From assembly GCF_902499335.1 (NCBI RefSeq), contig NZ_CABVQK010000002.1, forward strand, positions 372,001 to 436,000: 64,000 nt of DNA, in the 5' to 3' direction. The stretch's first letter is position 1, and the number at the start of each line of letters is the position of its first letter. Under the pieces are notes generated by a model. The model saw nothing but the letters and a program-made list of their open reading frames with translations, did no database searches and was not told the origin of the DNA. This stretch comes from Burkholderia lata. GTDB taxonomy: Bacteria > Pseudomonadota > Gammaproteobacteria > Burkholderiales > Burkholderiaceae. Shown one piece after another: positions 61,484 to 64,000 of the stretch. The position numbers were made by a program, and so were the translations under genes.

Positions 61484-61600
61484 ATGAACGCGACTGGGAC
61501 GATCACCATGACGATGCGCGAACTGGACCGATTCAAGGTCATTCAGGACGTGGCGGACGGCAAGTTCAAGCCATGACGTACAGCGGAACGCATTAGCCAC
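61484..61600 (+). pseudogene. N-terminal remnant of an ISNCY-type transposase
   Basis: The frame from ATG 61484 reads ...TMRELDRFKVIQDVADGKFKP, then a TGA (61574-61576), then RTAERIS. The phrase TM(R/K)ELDR.KVI..V.DG.(L/F)KP..AAERL is the start of ISNCY-family transposases. Only about 35 residues survive and a stop interrupts them. I see no inverted repeats at the ends. The base composition is more AT-rich than the flanks. It is a decayed mobile-element relic. Confidence 0.6.
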
Positions 61601-61609
61601 CCATCGCGG

Positions 61610-61958
61610 GAAAATTCTTCGCGGTTTCCAGTCGTGTGCGGCGTACAAGGAGCCGGGAAATCGTACTGGATCGACCGGCATGCGTATGCGTACCCACCGT
61701 GCATCTGCTTCGACGCCGCGTCGCCCGGCACGATACACAGCAAGGCGATCATCGATATCGCCCGTCGACACAATGCGGAAGCTCATGCGATCTGGATTGA
61801 CGTTCCGATGGATATCGCAAAGGAACGGAACGCGCAGAGGCCGGCGGATCAGCGCGTCCCCCATGCGAGTATTGAAAGCGCCGCCTCGCTCTTTGAACCG
61901 CCGGCCGTTGAACGTTGAAAAAGGATTTGCGTTGATTACCCGCATCCAGGGCGACTGA
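61610..61958 (+). pseudogene. Broken P-loop kinase fragment
   Basis: In the same frame as the transposase remnant, VVCGVQGAGKSYWIDRHA is a Walker A. It is followed by CFDAASPG, HSKAIIDIARRHNAEAHAIWIDVPMDIAKERNAQRPADQRVPHASIESAASLFEPPAVE, resembling a zeta-toxin or PNKP-like kinase. The frame stops at 61918, but the expected tail, EKGFALITRIQGD, continues in the +1 frame to 61958. The gene lacks its N-terminal part and has a frameshift. It is not functional as it stands. Confidence 0.6.
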
Positions 61959-62206
61959 CTTCAAGCCGCAGATTCGTCACGAACGCCGTCCACGGCTTGC
62001 ATGACGGCCGGACCACGAGTGCCCGCGATGCGTGCAACCGAATGCACCCCACTTGGATCTGCAACCAGCTCACTCACCCCCGCTACACCACCCCACCCGG
62101 CAACTACCACTACTGCCAGTACCTCCCCCGTCCTTGCCCCCGTACTCTTGTCGGCATCGCTGGCGCGCCGTCCGAGGCCGCGCCGCTTCGACCGGAGACA
62201 CGACAG

Positions 62207-63346
62207 ATGCCATTTGACTGGACGCAGGAACAGCATGCGACGCTCGCGCGCTTTCGCGACATCGGCACGGAGATCGCCGCCGCGGAGCGCGACACCCGCG
62301 CGCCTGGCGGATTCGATGCAGCCGGCTGGACCCGGCTTGGTCAGGAAGGACTGTGGGACATGATCGTGCCGGAGACGTACGGCGGCGACGGTCACGGCTG
62401 GTGGCACTTTTCCGCGGCGCTCGAAGGGCTCGCATCGTCGATTCGCCGCCCGGCGCTGCTGCTGTCGGTAATCGCGCAGGCCGGGATGGTGCGCGCGCTC
62501 GAACGCTACGGTACGGCAACCCAGCAGGACTGCTATTTCGGCGCGATCCTGCGCGGCGAACTGAGCGCGACGGCGATCGCCGAACCGGGCACCGGCACCG
62601 ACGTGCGCAGCATTGCGACGAAGCTGGTCGAGCACGGCGACGGCTACCGGCTGACCGGCAGCAAATTCAACATCGCGCACGCGCCGCTCGCGCGCTTCAT
62701 CCTCGTCGTCACGCGCATCGAGACGCTTGGCCGGCGCAATACCGCGCTCGTGATCGTCGATCGCGACCAGCCGGGCATGACCGTCGCCGAACCCGACCGC
62801 AAGCTCGGCCTCGACGACCTGCCCACCGGCGCGCTGCACTTCGACGACTGTCCGATCACGCGCGGCCAGTTGCTGGGCGAACCGGGCGCCGGGCTCGGCA
62901 ACCTGATCGACATCATTTCGCTCGGCCGCCTCTACTACGGCCTCGTCGCCGCGCAGGTGACGGCGCCGTATCTGCGCGACGCGATCGGCTATTGCCGCGA
63001 GCGCCGCAGCTTCGACAGCACGATCGACGCGCACCAGTACGTGCAAGGCCGTCTCGTCGACCTGCAGATCGGCATCGAGCGCGGCACGTGGCTCGCGCGC
63101 GGCGCGCTCGCGCAGTTGCTGACGGACCACCCGCAAGCGCTGATGACCTGCTCGATCGCGAAGCTGGTCGGCGCGCAGGATCTCGTCGACGGCGCGCTCG
63201 GCCTCGTGCGGCTGTACGGCAGCCTCGGCTACCAGGCCGGGCCGGTGGCCGCATTCGCGTCGGACGCATTGGGCTTCATGAGCGTCGGCGGTACCGAGGA
63301 AATGCATCGCAAGAACATCTTCAACCAGATGATGCGCGCCGGCTGA
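62207..63346 (+). CDS. Acyl-CoA dehydrogenase family flavoprotein
   Basis: This is a 379-residue enzyme. The N-terminal helical domain is followed by the middle beta-domain with TAIAEPGTGTDVRSIATKLVEHGDGYRLTGSKFNIAHAP. The C-terminal helical domain ends GGTEEMHRKNIFNQMM with the FAD/arginine motif. The usual catalytic Glu is not certain from sequence alone. It precedes a CitE-like lyase by 49 bp, so a short acyl-CoA pathway is likely. GGAGA precedes ATG 62207; earlier in-frame ATGs fall in poor sequence. Confidence 0.82.
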   Translation: MPFDWTQEQHATLARFRDIGTEIAAAERDTRAPGGFDAAGWTRLGQEGLWDMIVPETYGGDGHGWWHFSAALEGLASSIRRPALLLSVIAQAGMVRALERYGTATQQDCYFGAILRGELSATAIAEPGTGTDVRSIATKLVEHGDGYRLTGSKFNIAHAPLARFILVVTRIETLGRRNTALVIVDRDQPGMTVAEPDRKLGLDDLPTGALHFDDCPITRGQLLGEPGAGLGNLIDIISLGRLYYGLVAAQVTAPYLRDAIGYCRERRSFDSTIDAHQYVQGRLVDLQIGIERGTWLARGALAQLLTDHPQALMTCSIAKLVGAQDLVDGALGLVRLYGSLGYQAGPVAAFASDALGFMSVGGTEEMHRKNIFNQMMRAG

Positions 63347-63395
63347 ACACCCGCGCCATCGATACGCGTACCACGCGCTCTACAGGAATCCACGC

Positions 63396-64000
63396 ATGAC
63401 AACGACCCACCGACGCCCTTCCCGCCTGCGCCGCTCCTGGCTGTTCCTCGCCGGCGCCGATCACGATGCGCTCGTCGCCGGCGCCGCGAGCGGCGCGGAC
63501 GTATTGATCCAGGAACTCGAAACCTTTACGCCGCCCGACCGTCGTCCGGCCGCGCGCGAACTCAGCGAGCGCGTGCTCGCGGGCTGGCGCGATGCCGGCA
63601 TCCTCGCATCCGTACGCGTGAACCCGCTCGATGCGGGCGGCATCGACGACCTGCGGGCCGCGATGCGCGGCCGGCCGGACATCGTGATGATGTCGTACGT
63701 CGCGACGCCCGAGCAGGTCGTCGCGCTCGACGAAGCCGTCACGCGTTTCGAGCGCGAATACGATATCGCGCCCGGCTCGACCGAACTGGTGCCGAACATC
63801 GAGACGACGCTCGGGCTCGTGAACACGATGGCGATCGCGCGTTCGAGCCCGCGCGTGTCGGCCGTACTGGTCGCGACCGAGGACATGGTGGCCGACATGG
63901 GGGCCGAGCGCACCCGCGCGGGCCGCGAACTCGACTATGTGCGCTCGCGCTTTCGCGTGGAATGCGCGGCGGTCGGCGTCACCGCGATCGACTGCCCGTA
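63396..64000 (+). CDS. HpcH/HpaI aldolase/citrate lyase family protein (CitE-like), 3'-truncated
   Basis: This is a partial gene running off the window; 201 residues are visible. The N-terminal RRSWLFLAGADHDALVAGAASGADVLIQELE and VRVNPLDAGGIDDLRAAMR are typical of CitE-like enzymes. VMMSYVATPEQVVALDEAV and ELVPNIETTLGLVNTMAIARSSPRVSAVLVATEDMVADMG include the metal-binding Glu/Asp. It probably cleaves or makes an acyl-CoA ester. It is co-directional with the upstream acyl-CoA dehydrogenase. Confidence 0.8.
   Translation, partial: MTTTHRRPSRLRRSWLFLAGADHDALVAGAASGADVLIQELETFTPPDRRPAARELSERVLAGWRDAGILASVRVNPLDAGGIDDLRAAMRGRPDIVMMSYVATPEQVVALDEAVTRFEREYDIAPGSTELVPNIETTLGLVNTMAIARSSPRVSAVLVATEDMVADMGAERTRAGRELDYVRSRFRVECAAVGVTAIDCP

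Noticed and set aside
61421-61945. 174-codon frame on the minus strand opposite the pseudogenes
   Set aside because: It is antisense to the transposase and kinase remnants and has no domain or ribosome site.
63461-63913. Minus-strand gene opposite the CitE-like gene
   Set aside because: It is a Ser/Thr-rich shadow of the well-supported + strand frame.

Overview
The window looks like a chromosomal segment of a Burkholderia, most likely of the Burkholderia cepacia complex. It is very GC-rich with strong G/C third-position bias. It carries families typical of that group: a 2-ketogluconate operon, many RND pumps, one-component regulators with divergent targets, and an LTXXQ periplasmic protein. 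This assignment comes from recognising families and codon use, not from a database search. I saw no rRNA, complete tRNA or CRISPR array.

Layout. 0-0.7 kb: end of a PotI-type polyamine permease. 0.8-2.4 kb: secreted ricin-type lectin. 2.5-7.6 kb: a sulfide/persulfide detoxification locus (TauE exporter, DUF442-SQR fusion, persulfide dioxygenase) divergent from a FisR-like sigma-54 activator, with a recognisable -24/-12 promoter and a cluster of activator half-sites. 7.7-10.4 kb: secreted protein of unknown function, DUF2975/XRE pair, MerR-TipAS regulator. 10.5-17.1 kb: tripartite RND pump with divergent TetR. 17.2-21.1 kb: ClC channel, YeiH exporter and LysR. 21.2-27.1 kb: kguEKTD plus a PtxS-like LacI regulator. 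27.2-30.2 kb: small membrane and hypothetical genes and an Lrp regulator. 30.2-33.6 kb: membrane protein, lipoprotein and two-component operon. 33.9-39.7 kb: saccharopine dehydrogenase-like enzyme, P-loop kinase with an orphan CydX, CorA, YciI, adenosine-specific kinase, cysteine synthase-like enzyme and YbaK. 40.5-60.5 kb: a 20-kb run of genes all on the + strand (TonB-ExbB-ExbD-ExbD-TPR, XRE-cupin regulator, TonB-dependent receptor, YejABEF-like importer, TldD/TldE-like pair, RND transporter). 60.6-64 kb: GST, a decayed transposase/kinase remnant, an acyl-CoA dehydrogenase and a CitE-like lyase that runs off the end.

The most unusual signal is a family of tandem hairpin arrays with a 49-bp period at three intra-cluster places: before kguT, before the ptxS-like gene and before the second exbD. 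Each unit has a near-invariant linker, a stem whose arms change together between units, and a start codon followed four codons later by a stop (Met-Gly-Pro/Ser-x-stop). Every array ends flush against GACAGGAG or GACACAGGAG, which supplies the Shine-Dalgarno of the next reading frame, so the next start codon lies in the register of one more repeat. In the ptxS case that frame is a 25-codon leader overlapping the regulator start. The most upstream unit of each array is the degenerate one.

The second candidate system is the 20-kb TonB-to-TldD/E-to-RND cluster. Its gene content suggests energised uptake of a peptide or peptide conjugate across both membranes, cytoplasmic processing by a TldD/E protease and possibly efflux of a product. 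The substrate is unknown.
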